Source: CAYLRU01 sp964386565
GTDB taxonomy: Bacteria > Desulfobacterota > Desulfobacteria > Desulfobacterales > UBA5616
Length of the DNA: 64,000 bases
Direction of reading: 5' to 3'
Assembly: GCA_964386565.1 (NCBI GenBank)
Contig: CAYLRU010000005.1
Span: 62,001 to 126,000, forward strand
Shown here: positions 51,069-59,803 of the stretch, in pieces
Position numbering within the stretch: the stretch's first letter is position 1
Layout: each line of letters begins with the position of its first letter
The notes under the pieces: generated by a model
What the model was told of the DNA's origin: nothing
Databases searched by the model: none
The model's input: the letters and a program-made list of their open reading frames with translations, nothing else
Program-made: the position numbers and the translations under genes

Positions 51069-53447
51069 CTACATCGCCCTTTGCTCCAACTGAACGATTC
51101 TGGGGGTGATGAAAATCAGCATTTCCTTATTCTCAGTGCTTTTCAGATCGTTTCGGAACAGCCATCCCAAACCCGGAATCCTGGAAAGTCCCGGGAATTT
51201 GGTTTCGCTAAAAGACTGGGTGTTTTTCATGATACCACCGATTACAATGGTATCACCGTCATTGACCAGAAGTTCGGTCTGTGCTTCGTTGGTGGAGATT
51301 TGGGGGATGCCGTCGAAACGTCCGGAGATGTCGTTCTTGGTAATCATGATGCTCATGGATATACGGCTGTCCGGCGTTACATGAGGGGTCACCTCAAGAA
51401 GCAGGTCCACATCCTTGAATTCCACATCCCGGCCTTCATCCGTACCTTCAGACTCGTCAAAATACCCCACTTCAAAGCCTTGTTTGATCATCGCCTTTTT
51501 ATTGTCCAGGGTCACGATTTTGGGTGCAGACACGATCTTGACATCACTGGAACTCGCCAGCGCGGTCAATTGGGCATCCAGAACAAAGGGCGTTCCGGCA
51601 ATCCGGGTAAAATTGAATCCGATTCCCGAGTTGCTGGCCGATGGAAAATTCATGGCAGTGGTCCATGCATAAGTTCCCCCGAGTATGTCGAAACCTCTTT
51701 GAGGTCCGATACCCGCTCTGGGGTCTGAAGACGTTATCCCTCCTGTCATGCCCCATTGAATACCGATATCTCTGGCCGTCTCCGAGTTCAATTCCACTAT
51801 TTTCGCCTCGATAATCACCTGGGGCGTCACTTTATCGATATTCTTGACAATCTCCCTGGCCTGGGCGATTTTTTCGGCAGTGTCCGTTATGATGATCTGA
51901 TTGTTCCGTTCATCCACGCTGATGCTGCCGCGTTCCTTGGTGATGATGCTTTCAATATGCGGCAATACTTCTTCTTTTGCATTGGAGTAACTGACGGAGA
52001 TGTATTCGGTAATCAGGGGCGCCAGATCCTTGATTTTTTCCTTTGCCTCTCTCTCCGCTGTAACGCTCTCCATCAGGGATTCGGATTCCTCCTTAATCGT
52101 TTTCAGGGTAGCGATGCGAATGATATCGCCTTCGTAAATCACTCCCAATTGATTCATCTTCAAAACCAGATCCAGTATCTGGTCCCAGGGAACCGGTTTT
52201 TCAAGGGTCATGGTGACCTTTCCCCTGACGTCGTCATCGATAATGAAATTTTTCCTGCTGATTTCCCTGAGAATACGAAACACGTTCTTGATATCGGTTT
52301 CATAAAAATCCAGTGCAATCTTTTCTCCGGTATAAACCTTCTTTTCAAAATACTGATCCGTGGCGCTGATTGAAACGGTATCTTCCGTTTCAATCATTTC
52401 TTCTATTTCAATTTCCGGCTCGGTGACAGCACCGGATATGATTTTTTTCCAGGACGGCAGTTCCGCTGTTTCAAAAGGCCGGGGCGGAACCGAGGACGCC
52501 TCAAAGTGGACCATGATAAGGTTGTCGGACGTTTCGACAAAATACGGGACCGCCTCTCTGAGTTCGATTGAAATCAGCGAATTGCCCTTCATGCTATCCG
52601 TCTGGACAGGAATTATCCTGTCCACGGCACTCTCAAAACGGGTGGTGATCAACTGCCGTTGACGAAAATCCGGTATATTGGTCTGATAAAGATTCAGTTT
52701 CAGATGTTTATCCGTCACCTTCAGGATATCGTATTCCACCGGCCTTGATGTGCCGATGATAATGGTTGACTTTCCCGCTTCCTCGCTGGAAAAATCGATT
52801 CTGTTGACCCATGCCGGTTTGGCCGGCATCGTCATAGGCGGTTTTACAGTACCGCTTTCGGCCTGTTCATCAGCGCCCTGTGACAGGTCCCCCGCTATTC
52901 GGACATCGTTTGCCGCCAAAAGCTGCCCGGCACCCGCCTGGGCCGCCTTGTCATCGTCCCGCGCATCCGCCGTTACACCGGATGCCTTGCCCGGTATTTT
53001 TTTGAAAACAATATTAAGGGCATTGCCGTCTTGTGTCACCTGGTAGGGCACATCACGTTTCAACAGTATGTTTACTCTTGCAGCGCTCCCGTTTTGACCG
53101 GATGCATTTGTTTCAACGGCGCTGATAATTTCATTTTCCGCTACGTCACCGGCAACACCCGCATCAATTCCGGTTTCCGGGAAATACAGCACCACGCCCA
53201 GGGGGAACGGCTGCTTTACGGACGTATAGGTAAGCTTGTCCGATCCCTTAATGGCAACGGTCGTTGACGCTGACGCATCAGATGCCTGAATATCGACAAT
53301 CCGCCTTGATGGCACCGGAGGAGATTTTTCAACTGCCGTCATCTGGGTTGTGGTTGTTGCACATCCGGTAAAAAGTGCCATTAAACCCGCCATCATGATA
53401 AAGAATGCATCTCTTAAACGTAATGATGTCGTACTATTGTAATTCAT
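51069..53447 (-). CDS. pilQ: Type IV pilus secretin PilQ
   Basis: 792 residues. An N-terminal LMALFTGC lipobox suggests lipidation. Two AMIN-type beta domains (about 60-160 and 205-315) bind peptidoglycan. An STN/N0 module is near 365-440 (ISRKNFIIDDDVRGKVTMTLEKPVPWDQILDLVLKMNQLG). A secretin N1 domain (about 475-560, GSISVDERNNQIIITDT) precedes the secretin barrel (TLDNKKAMIKQGFEVGY; LLEVTPHVTPDSRISMSI; DTIVIGGIMKNTQ; VPGLGWLFR-like IPGLGWLFRNDLKSTENKEMLIFITPRIV). It forms the outer-membrane exit pore for type IV pili. Four bases separate it from pilP. Confidence 0.95.
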   Translation of the reverse strand: MNYNSTTSLRLRDAFFIMMAGLMALFTGCATTTTQMTAVEKSPPVPSRRIVDIQASDASASTTVAIKGSDKLTYTSVKQPFPLGVVLYFPETGIDAGVAGDVAENEIISAVETNASGQNGSAARVNILLKRDVPYQVTQDGNALNIVFKKIPGKASGVTADARDDDKAAQAGAGQLLAANDVRIAGDLSQGADEQAESGTVKPPMTMPAKPAWVNRIDFSSEEAGKSTIIIGTSRPVEYDILKVTDKHLKLNLYQTNIPDFRQRQLITTRFESAVDRIIPVQTDSMKGNSLISIELREAVPYFVETSDNLIMVHFEASSVPPRPFETAELPSWKKIISGAVTEPEIEIEEMIETEDTVSISATDQYFEKKVYTGEKIALDFYETDIKNVFRILREISRKNFIIDDDVRGKVTMTLEKPVPWDQILDLVLKMNQLGVIYEGDIIRIATLKTIKEESESLMESVTAEREAKEKIKDLAPLITEYISVSYSNAKEEVLPHIESIITKERGSISVDERNNQIIITDTAEKIAQAREIVKNIDKVTPQVIIEAKIVELNSETARDIGIQWGMTGGITSSDPRAGIGPQRGFDILGGTYAWTTAMNFPSASNSGIGFNFTRIAGTPFVLDAQLTALASSSDVKIVSAPKIVTLDNKKAMIKQGFEVGYFDESEGTDEGRDVEFKDVDLLLEVTPHVTPDSRISMSIMITKNDISGRFDGIPQISTNEAQTELLVNDGDTIVIGGIMKNTQSFSETKFPGLSRIPGLGWLFRNDLKSTENKEMLIFITPRIVQLEQRAM

Positions 53448-53451
53448 GTCG

Positions 53452-54141
53452 TTATTCTCCAGGAGTCTTCTGAAGTTTCATTTCCGTCTTTCTTATGGTA
53501 AAATTTCCTAAAATATCTTCCACTTCCTCTTCAACCACCACTTTATTTATCATTATGTCGACCACCCGACCGGAGTTCATTCCAATGTAGGTTCCTTCCT
53601 CAATGATATACCCCTTACCCGAAACCTCTTCAACCAGTGCCTTGTTTCCACTGGGAGCCAGCATAACGGCAACAAGCTTCAACTGGCTTAAGGAAATCTG
53701 CTCCAGGGGCGTTAAAGGAACCCGGCGGGTTTTCTTTTCTTTCTTGGGTTGTATTTCGCCTGATCCGCCCTGTTCTCTGAATATCGGCGCAAATGGATCC
53801 AGCTTTCCGGTTGGATCGTATACATACGTCAGATCATCCGTTCTCTTGGTGATGACAATCGAAGGGATGCCGGGTTTGTCTCTTTTGACTTCTTTTTTAC
53901 CCTGTTGCGTCACATCGGGCCGGCTCACTTCAGCCGACCCCTGCTTCGCTGATTTCGCCGGAATCTCTTTTTTCTTTTCCGGCTCCGCTTCAGACGCCCC
54001 TTTATCGGCCACAACAATCTTTTTACTGATCACCTTTTTACGTTCCTTTACCTCGGGTTGTTTATCGCAACCCCAGAAAAGGAGCAGAAAACATCCTAAA
54101 AAAAGGGCCAGGTACCGCATGGTCACAGAGTAATTATGCAT
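53452..54141 (-). CDS. pilP: Type IV pilus lipoprotein PilP
   Basis: 229 residues. The signal RYLALFLGCFLLLFWGC ends in a lipobox. A long charged linker rich in K/E/P (about 30-100) follows, and then the beta-sandwich that docks on PilQ: LTPLEQISLSQLKLVAVMLAPSGNKALVEEVSGKGYIIEEGTYIGMNSGRVVDI. Start at 54141 or the in-frame ATG at 54120 (MRYLAL); neither has a good ribosome-binding site. Nine bases after pilO. Confidence 0.92.
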   Translation of the reverse strand: MHNYSVTMRYLALFLGCFLLLFWGCDKQPEVKERKKVISKKIVVADKGASEAEPEKKKEIPAKSAKQGSAEVSRPDVTQQGKKEVKRDKPGIPSIVITKRTDDLTYVYDPTGKLDPFAPIFREQGGSGEIQPKKEKKTRRVPLTPLEQISLSQLKLVAVMLAPSGNKALVEEVSGKGYIIEEGTYIGMNSGRVVDIMINKVVVEEEVEDILGNFTIRKTEMKLQKTPGE

Positions 54142-54150
54142 GACGTTTCG

Positions 54151-54783
54151 CTACTTTTTCTTTTTGTTGTCTTTTTTTGTTTTCGTTTCGGGTTGTTTCT
54201 CAATAAACCTGTAAGTCACCGCCGTACAGGACGCATTGAGCACCGTACCGGTTTTTTGGGGTTTTAAACTCAGATTCCTTATATTCACCACCCGTGGAAG
54301 GCCGGCCACCTTGCTCAGGAAAAGCCCCAGGTTGTGGTAATTTCCCGATACGATAATCGAGACGGGAATTTCCGTATAAAAATCCTTCATGTCCTCTTTC
54401 TTCGGTTCAAATAATAAAAATTCCAAACCCGCGTCATGTCCGGACTGTGAGATACTGGTCAACAGATCCGGGATCTCCTTCTTTTCCGGAAGCGCTCTCC
54501 TGACGATCCTGAAGTCTTCCTCTGCATCCTTCATCATTTTTCGGTATTTCGAAAGTTGGGCAGCTTCTTTTTTCATATTGGCAAGCTTTTTGTCCAACTT
54601 TTTAAGTTCCTTGTCCAGCTTATTGATTTCCTCGTATTTGGGAAGGAAGGAAAAATAAACAAATGCCCCTATAATAAGGACAACGGTTCCCAGACTGATA
54701 AGAAGTCGTTGTGCCTTTGACAGCGTCTCAACTTTTTCAATATAAGGCTCTATCACTTGTAAGGATATGTCTAATTTTTTCAT
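54151..54783 (-). CDS. pilO: Type IV pilus inner-membrane platform protein PilO
   Basis: 210 residues. One helix at about 28-48 (LLISLGTVVLIIGAFVYFSFLP), then a coiled coil rich in Lys/Glu (YEEINKLDKELKKLDKKLANMKKEAAQLSKY). The ferredoxin-like C-terminal domain contains LLTSISQSGHDAGLEFLLFEPKKE and VSGNYHNLGLFLSKVAGLPRVVNIRNLSLKP. The last is a very characteristic PilO stretch. It dimerises with PilN and contacts PilP. Confidence 0.93.
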   Translation of the reverse strand: MKKLDISLQVIEPYIEKVETLSKAQRLLISLGTVVLIIGAFVYFSFLPKYEEINKLDKELKKLDKKLANMKKEAAQLSKYRKMMKDAEEDFRIVRRALPEKKEIPDLLTSISQSGHDAGLEFLLFEPKKEDMKDFYTEIPVSIIVSGNYHNLGLFLSKVAGLPRVVNIRNLSLKPQKTGTVLNASCTAVTYRFIEKQPETKTKKDNKKKK

Positions 54784-54787
54784 TTTA

Positions 54788-55327
54788 TTATTTTTTGTTA
54801 CAGGTTATGTGAAAGCTCTTCATATCGATCTGCTGATATTTCACTTGTTTCAGCGTATTGAGATTAACGGCATTAAAAAGATCCGAATTTTCCAGCCGGA
54901 TCATGAAGTCAGCGACGGTCTTGTTGTCAAGGGCGATTCCCGTAATGATCACGTTTGGCCCCTTGAATGAAAAATCCGTAAACCACATCCGATTCGGCAC
55001 AACCAGGCCCGTCATGGCATCAAGAAGCCTCACCGGTTCCGTCCGATTGGCTTCAAGATCCTTGATCACCCGTATTTTCTTCTTTAATACCGCTATCTTA
55101 TCTTTTATGGTCTGAATTTCCTTGTTGATCTTGGCATATTTTTCAATTTCATTTTTTGTGTGACGGATCTGTTCATTCAGCGTATCAATTTTTTTTGCCA
55201 AGATGCTTTGGACAAAAAACAACGCAAGAACAATCAACACCAGGGAAAGAAAGAAAACGGATATTTGTCGCCTGATGTTCTCTTTTTTACGCGCTGCACG
55301 AAAGGGCAGAAGATTTATTCGTATCAT
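54788..55327 (-). CDS. pilN: Type IV pilus assembly protein PilN
   Basis: 179 residues. The N-terminal cytoplasmic tail MIRINLLPFRAARKK is the PilM-binding motif (consensus INLLPxR). It is followed by a helix (ISVFFLSLVLIVLALFFV), a coiled coil and a ferredoxin-like domain ending with a PilO-like LxxxTK pattern. Its ATG overlaps the pilM stop by 4 bases. Confidence 0.93.
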   Translation of the reverse strand: MIRINLLPFRAARKKENIRRQISVFFLSLVLIVLALFFVQSILAKKIDTLNEQIRHTKNEIEKYAKINKEIQTIKDKIAVLKKKIRVIKDLEANRTEPVRLLDAMTGLVVPNRMWFTDFSFKGPNVIITGIALDNKTVADFMIRLENSDLFNAVNLNTLKQVKYQQIDMKSFHITCNKK

Positions 55328-56379
55328 TTGTCATCAACTTTTCTGAGTGCAAGGCCCATGCAAATTGCCGCCTGGGGTGCGATTGCTTTTATGTAAGAGG
55401 CTTGAAACTTGTCAATATCGACATCAATACTGGCAAAGGGATTAATCGGCTCCACTTCCGCAAACGTCTCTTCGGCGAGTAACTGGCGGAACTCCTTAAT
55501 GTTTGCGCCTCCCCCGCTCAATATGATCTTCTTGATTTGATCATCAGGATACGTTGAATAGAAAAAATCAAGGGCCCGCCGGATTTCATTACACCAGTCC
55601 GCGACCACGGATGATACAATCCCCTGGAGATGTTCCGGGGTCAGCTTGTCCCCGGGGTTATTGAGTTTTACCTGTTCGGCCTCTTCAATGGAGCAATTGA
55701 TCATCGAAGCGATCTCCTGATTAATCTGGCCGCACCCCAGGGATACATCGCGCATGAACACCGAGGTGTTCTCCTTTAGAATGTTCAGCGATGTCTTGCT
55801 GGCGCCGATATCGATGAGGGCGACATTTTCACCGCCCGACCCGTAACTCAGTTCGTAAATGTTCTGGAGGGCAAAGGCATCGATATCGATAATGCAGGGG
55901 TTGAGGTTGGCCAACTGGATCAGGTTGATATAATTGTTAACCATTTCCTTTTTGGCCGCAACAAGAATAACATTCATCTGGTTGGGATTTCCTTCCGCCT
56001 CACCCAGAATCTGAAAATCGATGTTCACATCGCTGATGTCAAAGGGGATATACTGCTCCGCTTCAAAATGAATGGTCTCCTGAAGCTGGTCTTCCGACAT
56101 GGTCTGAACGTTGATCTTTTTAACAATAACCGAGTACCCGCCGATGGAAACCGCGACATTCTGTTCTTTGATGTTATATGCCTTAAACAACTGGCGGATT
56201 ACATTTGCCACCTGTACCGGATCAGTAATATTTCCTTCTTCGATCAGGCCCGGCGAGAGTTCAACCATCCCGAATCTGGCCAAGCTCATCCCTTTTTTCG
56301 TCTCGAGGATTTCGCCTGCCTTTATCGATTTTGAGCCGATATCAAGTCCGACGAGAGTGTTTTTTTTACCAAATAACAT
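55324..56379 (-). CDS. pilM: Type IV pilus actin-like ATPase PilM
   Basis: 351 residues with the FtsA/actin fold. VGLDIGSKSIKAGEI is the phosphate-1 loop, FEAEQYIPFDISDVNIDFQIL is the hallmark PilM segment, VALIDIGASKTSLNIL is phosphate-2, and KIILSGGGANIKEFRQLL is the adenosine motif. It binds the PilN tail on the cytoplasmic face. The gene is followed by pilN with a 4-base overlap and preceded by a small XRE gene. Confidence 0.95.
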   Translation of the reverse strand: MLFGKKNTLVGLDIGSKSIKAGEILETKKGMSLARFGMVELSPGLIEEGNITDPVQVANVIRQLFKAYNIKEQNVAVSIGGYSVIVKKINVQTMSEDQLQETIHFEAEQYIPFDISDVNIDFQILGEAEGNPNQMNVILVAAKKEMVNNYINLIQLANLNPCIIDIDAFALQNIYELSYGSGGENVALIDIGASKTSLNILKENTSVFMRDVSLGCGQINQEIASMINCSIEEAEQVKLNNPGDKLTPEHLQGIVSSVVADWCNEIRRALDFFYSTYPDDQIKKIILSGGGANIKEFRQLLAEETFAEVEPINPFASIDVDIDKFQASYIKAIAPQAAICMGLALRKVDDK

Positions 56380-56388
56380 AATAAGCTC

Positions 56389-56586
56389 TTAATGGTTAAA
56401 AATTTTATTTTTGTCAGATAACTTCATTCCAAGAGCCAGAAGAATCTTTCTTTTGGTTTCCATTCGACATGGTTTGCCGTCTTCAATCCGTGCTATGGTA
56501 AGGGGAGAAATATGTGCCTTTCTGGCGAGTTCCGCCTTACTCAACATAAGGGATTCCCTTATTTCTTTTAAGGCATTTTTTTTCAT
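56389..56586 (-). CDS. Small XRE-type HTH regulator heading the pil operon
   Basis: 65 residues that are essentially one helix-turn-helix: LKEIRESLMLSKAELARKAHISPLTIARIEDGKPCRMETKRKILLALGM. It fits the Cro/CI family with no effector domain. It begins the leftward operon, with pilM starting 9 bases after its stop. It may autoregulate the pilus genes through the nearby palindrome. An alternative is that it is a DNA-binding antitoxin-like relic. Confidence 0.85.
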   Translation of the reverse strand: MKKNALKEIRESLMLSKAELARKAHISPLTIARIEDGKPCRMETKRKILLALGMKLSDKNKIFNH

Positions 56587-56665
56587 CGGAGGGAAAAGCT
56601 TTCTATTTATTGCATATGATTATCATAAAATGCAAGAAGAAAAAAAAACAGCCGGAATATTTCGC

Positions 56666-56694
56666 AGTATCTTCTTTTGAGAATGAATTGTCAA
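56666..56694 (-). promoter_or_regulatory. Sigma-70-type promoter of xre-pilMNOPQ
   Basis: On the minus strand TTGACA (56694-56689), 17-base spacer, GATACT (56671-56666). Transcription would begin near 56659, about 72 bases before the ATG at 56586. Confidence 0.6.
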
Positions 56695-56701
56695 CATTTT
56701 T

Positions 56702-56725
56702 TATATAATTATGCATAATTATATA
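56702..56725. promoter_or_regulatory. Perfect 24-bp AT-rich palindrome upstream of the pil promoter
   Basis: TATATAATTATG and CATAATTATATA are exact inverted arms with no spacer, immediately upstream of the -35 of the pil promoter. It suits an activator or operator site, perhaps for the 65-residue XRE protein. The rest of 56587-56942 holds no supportable gene. Confidence 0.55.
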
Positions 56726-56904
56726 TATATTGTATTAACAAAAAGCCATGCGTCCATATGTGGTGTAAAAAGCCTGAAAAATTCACCATTCCGGCTTTCA
56801 GGACCGCCCGAAAAATACCAGAAGAATGAAATCCGGCTGATTTTGTCACCACTCAAAAAATTCCCGGCTTATAAAGGGGCGCCGGCAAAATCTTTTTGTA
56901 TTTA

Positions 56905-56933
56905 TTGACTTTAAACCGTCTTTCTTTTAATTA
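56905..56933 (+). promoter_or_regulatory. Possible promoter of the histidine kinase gene
   Basis: TTGACT (56905-56910), 17-base spacer, TAATTA (56928-56933). The ATG at 56943 would lie only about 3-5 bases from the transcript start and has no ribosome-binding site, so the message might be leaderless. Confidence 0.35.
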
Positions 56934-56942
56934 TCTGAATTC

Positions 56943-58358
56943 ATGAAACAAGTCGCGATAGAGGAAAAAACAAAACCTTTCAGGCTGGTAAAGTATTTTA
57001 CACTGTCCAGTCTTGTCGTTATTTTCTTCGGCATACTCGTGTTGTCCGTCTTGAACACGCATTTGGCAAGAAAACTGCAGCAGGAAAAAAGCGAGGCATA
57101 TGCCCGCGTTCTGATTGAAAATTTAAATCACCAGATATTTCTGCAGTTCGTTATCCCCGTGGCCATTCAATTCGGCAAAATCCAACTCCGGAATCCCGAA
57201 CAGTTCGAACGAATGGATAAGGTTGTCAGAAGCACATTTCATAGTTTCGACGTGGAGATGGTGAACATCTACGACCTGGAAAACACGGTTTCGTACAGTT
57301 TTAATAAAGACATCATCGGAAAGGAAAATATCGGCGGAACCGGTTTTCAAAACGCTCTTGACGGCCGGATGACATCAAAAATCGTACAAAGGGGAAATTT
57401 TCTGGAAATATTGTTCGGATTCCCCAAGGAAAGCCGGATGCTGACCTTTGCACCGTTAAGGGCTGAAAAACCGCTCTCAACACTTTCAGGCCCCATACTG
57501 GGCGTCGTGGAGATCGTTCAGGATCTGTCCGAGGATTACCAATCTATTTTCAGATTCCAGATCCTTGTGTTTTCCACCATTTCATTTGTAATGGTTTCTA
57601 TTTTCATTGTGATGCTGCTGATCGTCAGAAGAGGGGAAAGCATCATACGGCAAAGGGCCCTGGAGAGACTAAAGCTGGAAGAAAAATTAAACCGCGCCAA
57701 GCATCTTTCATCCCTGGGCGAAATGACAGCCGGCATTTCCCACGAGATCAGAAACCCCCTCGGCATCATTAAAAGTTCCGCGGAACTATTGAAAAAAAAG
57801 ATGAGCGGTTTTGACGCCGCCAATAAAATACCGGATATCATCATCGAGGAATCCAGCAGGCTGAATAATATTATTACGGATTTTTTAAATTACGCCAGGC
57901 CCAAATCGCCTTCCCATGCCGACTGCCGGATAGCCGATATTCTTGAAAAAAACATCACATATCTCAAGCCGCAAATCGAAGAAAAAGGTTATGTTATCAA
58001 AACATATATCACAGATGCACTGCCCCCGCTGTCTGCCGACGCAGACATGCTGCACCAGGCGTTTTTAAATATTCTTCTAAATGCAATGCAGGCCATGCCC
58101 GACGGCGGTGAAATCCAGATTGAAGTCAATTCAACAGACCATTCCGTTATCATCGTTTTTGAAGACGAGGGGCCCGGAATCGCTCCGGAAAACATCGATA
58201 AAATCTGGAATCCTTTCTTTACCACAAAAGAAACAGGGACCGGGCTGGGTCTGGGCATTGTAAAAAACATCATCGAATCACACGGCGGCACCATCGATAT
58301 CCGTAACAACACCCCTTTGCGGGGTGTCAGCGTCAGGATTGAATTACCGGTGAATTAA
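56943..58358 (+). CDS. Membrane sensor histidine kinase
   Basis: 471 residues. Two membrane helices (about 20-42 and 203-225) enclose a periplasmic sensor of about 155 residues with no recognisable fold. A HisKA domain carries the phosphorylated histidine in LGEMTAGISHEIRNPLGIIKSSAELLKK. The HATPase has N box AFLNILLNAMQAMPDGG, G1 DEGPGI and G2 TGTGLGLGIVKNIIE. It is co-transcribed with the sigma-54 regulator (11 bases apart) and divergent from the pil operon, an arrangement like PilS/PilR. Names are withheld because the sensor does not resemble PilS. Confidence 0.9.
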   Translation: MKQVAIEEKTKPFRLVKYFTLSSLVVIFFGILVLSVLNTHLARKLQQEKSEAYARVLIENLNHQIFLQFVIPVAIQFGKIQLRNPEQFERMDKVVRSTFHSFDVEMVNIYDLENTVSYSFNKDIIGKENIGGTGFQNALDGRMTSKIVQRGNFLEILFGFPKESRMLTFAPLRAEKPLSTLSGPILGVVEIVQDLSEDYQSIFRFQILVFSTISFVMVSIFIVMLLIVRRGESIIRQRALERLKLEEKLNRAKHLSSLGEMTAGISHEIRNPLGIIKSSAELLKKKMSGFDAANKIPDIIIEESSRLNNIITDFLNYARPKSPSHADCRIADILEKNITYLKPQIEEKGYVIKTYITDALPPLSADADMLHQAFLNILLNAMQAMPDGGEIQIEVNSTDHSVIIVFEDEGPGIAPENIDKIWNPFFTTKETGTGLGLGIVKNIIESHGGTIDIRNNTPLRGVSVRIELPVN

Positions 58359-58369
58359 GGAGTATTCCC

Positions 58370-59761
58370 ATGGAAACCATCTTAATCGTGGATGATGAAA
58401 AAAATTATCCGCCGATCTTAAGCGCCGTTTTAGAAGATGAGGGCTATGAAACGCTGACCGCCAATTCCGGCCGGGAAGCCCTTCTCATATTAAATGACTC
58501 CGACATCGACCTTGTTCTTACCGACATGAAAATGCCCGGCATGGACGGCATCGAGCTGCTTGAAAAAATCAAATCCTGTGATCCTGACTTGCCGGTGATC
58601 ATGATGACGGCGCACGGTACCGTGGACAAGGCGGTCGAGGCAATGCAGAAAGGGGCTTATACCTATATTCTTAAACCGTTTGACAATGACCGGCTGGTTC
58701 TTTTCGTTGAAAAGGCAATTGCCATGTTCCGTGTGATAAAGGAAAACAGAAGGCTTCGGGATGCTGTTGAATCCCAGTACAAGTTCGGCAATATCATCGG
58801 CAAGACAAAAGTGATGAAAAGCATCTTTGAAACCATTCAAAAAGTTGCTCCCACGCCGGCAACGGTATTAATTGAAGGTGAAAGCGGAACGGGAAAAGAG
58901 CTTGTTGCCAAATCCATTCATTTTAACAGCCCCCGCCATGACAAGCCGTTTATCCCGGTTAACTGCTCGGCTTTTGTCGAGACCCTTCTGGAAAGCGAAC
59001 TTTTCGGCCACGAAAAAGGAGCCTTTACCGGGGCTGTTTCCATGAAAAAGGGACGTTTCGAACTGGCTGACGGCGGCACCCTCTTTTTGGATGAAATCGG
59101 TGAATTGTCCCCGAACCTGCAGGTAAAGCTCCTCCGGGTACTCCAGGAAAAAAGCGTTGAGCGGGTCGGCGGCATAAAGCCCATATCCGTTAATATCCGC
59201 CTGATTTCGGCGACCAACAAAACGCTGGAGGATGAAATCAGCCACGGCAGGTTCAGGGAGGACCTGTATTATCGATTAAATGTTGTACGAATCGTCATTC
59301 CCCCTTTAAGGGATCGCAAGGAGGATATTCGTCTGCTGGTAAATCATTTTATAAAAAAATATGCAGAAGAGCGAAAATCCGATATTCCCATAAAAGGAGT
59401 GGACCATGAAGTCGAGCGTCTCTTTTACGATTATCCCTGGCCGGGAAACATCCGGGAACTTGAAAACATCATCGAGCGGGCCATGATATTATGTCCCGGA
59501 GAGTTAATTACCCCTGCTGATTTGCCCAACGAGTTTAAAAGCAGCATCGACAACACGCTCCGGCTGGACGGCATTCCGGTGAATGCAAATCTTTATGAGA
59601 CAATGGCCAAGGTGGAACAGGAGATGATCATCAGGGCGCTGAAAGTCACCAACAACGTTCAATCCCATGCCGCCCGGTTGCTGGGTATCGGAAAAAGCGG
59701 CCTCAATCAAAAGATTAAAAAATACAACCTGGATATAACCGCCGAGACGGACAAGCGATAA
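58370..59761 (+). CDS. Sigma-54-dependent response regulator (AtoC/PilR type)
   Basis: 463 residues. Receiver (1-118) with D8/D9 and D52 in LTDMKMPGMD. AAA+ domain (about 140-375) with Walker A GESGTGKE, sigma-54 loop GAFTGA in FGHEKGAFTGAVSMKKG, and Walker B TLFLDEIGEL. A Fis-type HTH closes it (NVQSHAARLLGIGKSGLNQKIKKYNLDI). It should be activated by the preceding kinase and drive sigma-54 promoters. The pil operon promoter I see is sigma-70-like, so its targets may lie elsewhere. Kinase and regulator form one transcript. Confidence 0.93.
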   Translation: METILIVDDEKNYPPILSAVLEDEGYETLTANSGREALLILNDSDIDLVLTDMKMPGMDGIELLEKIKSCDPDLPVIMMTAHGTVDKAVEAMQKGAYTYILKPFDNDRLVLFVEKAIAMFRVIKENRRLRDAVESQYKFGNIIGKTKVMKSIFETIQKVAPTPATVLIEGESGTGKELVAKSIHFNSPRHDKPFIPVNCSAFVETLLESELFGHEKGAFTGAVSMKKGRFELADGGTLFLDEIGELSPNLQVKLLRVLQEKSVERVGGIKPISVNIRLISATNKTLEDEISHGRFREDLYYRLNVVRIVIPPLRDRKEDIRLLVNHFIKKYAEERKSDIPIKGVDHEVERLFYDYPWPGNIRELENIIERAMILCPGELITPADLPNEFKSSIDNTLRLDGIPVNANLYETMAKVEQEMIIRALKVTNNVQSHAARLLGIGKSGLNQKIKKYNLDITAETDKR

Positions 59762-59803
59762 TCCCCGGAGAGGTTGCCTGTTCATGGAAGCGTTTATAAG
59801 ATC

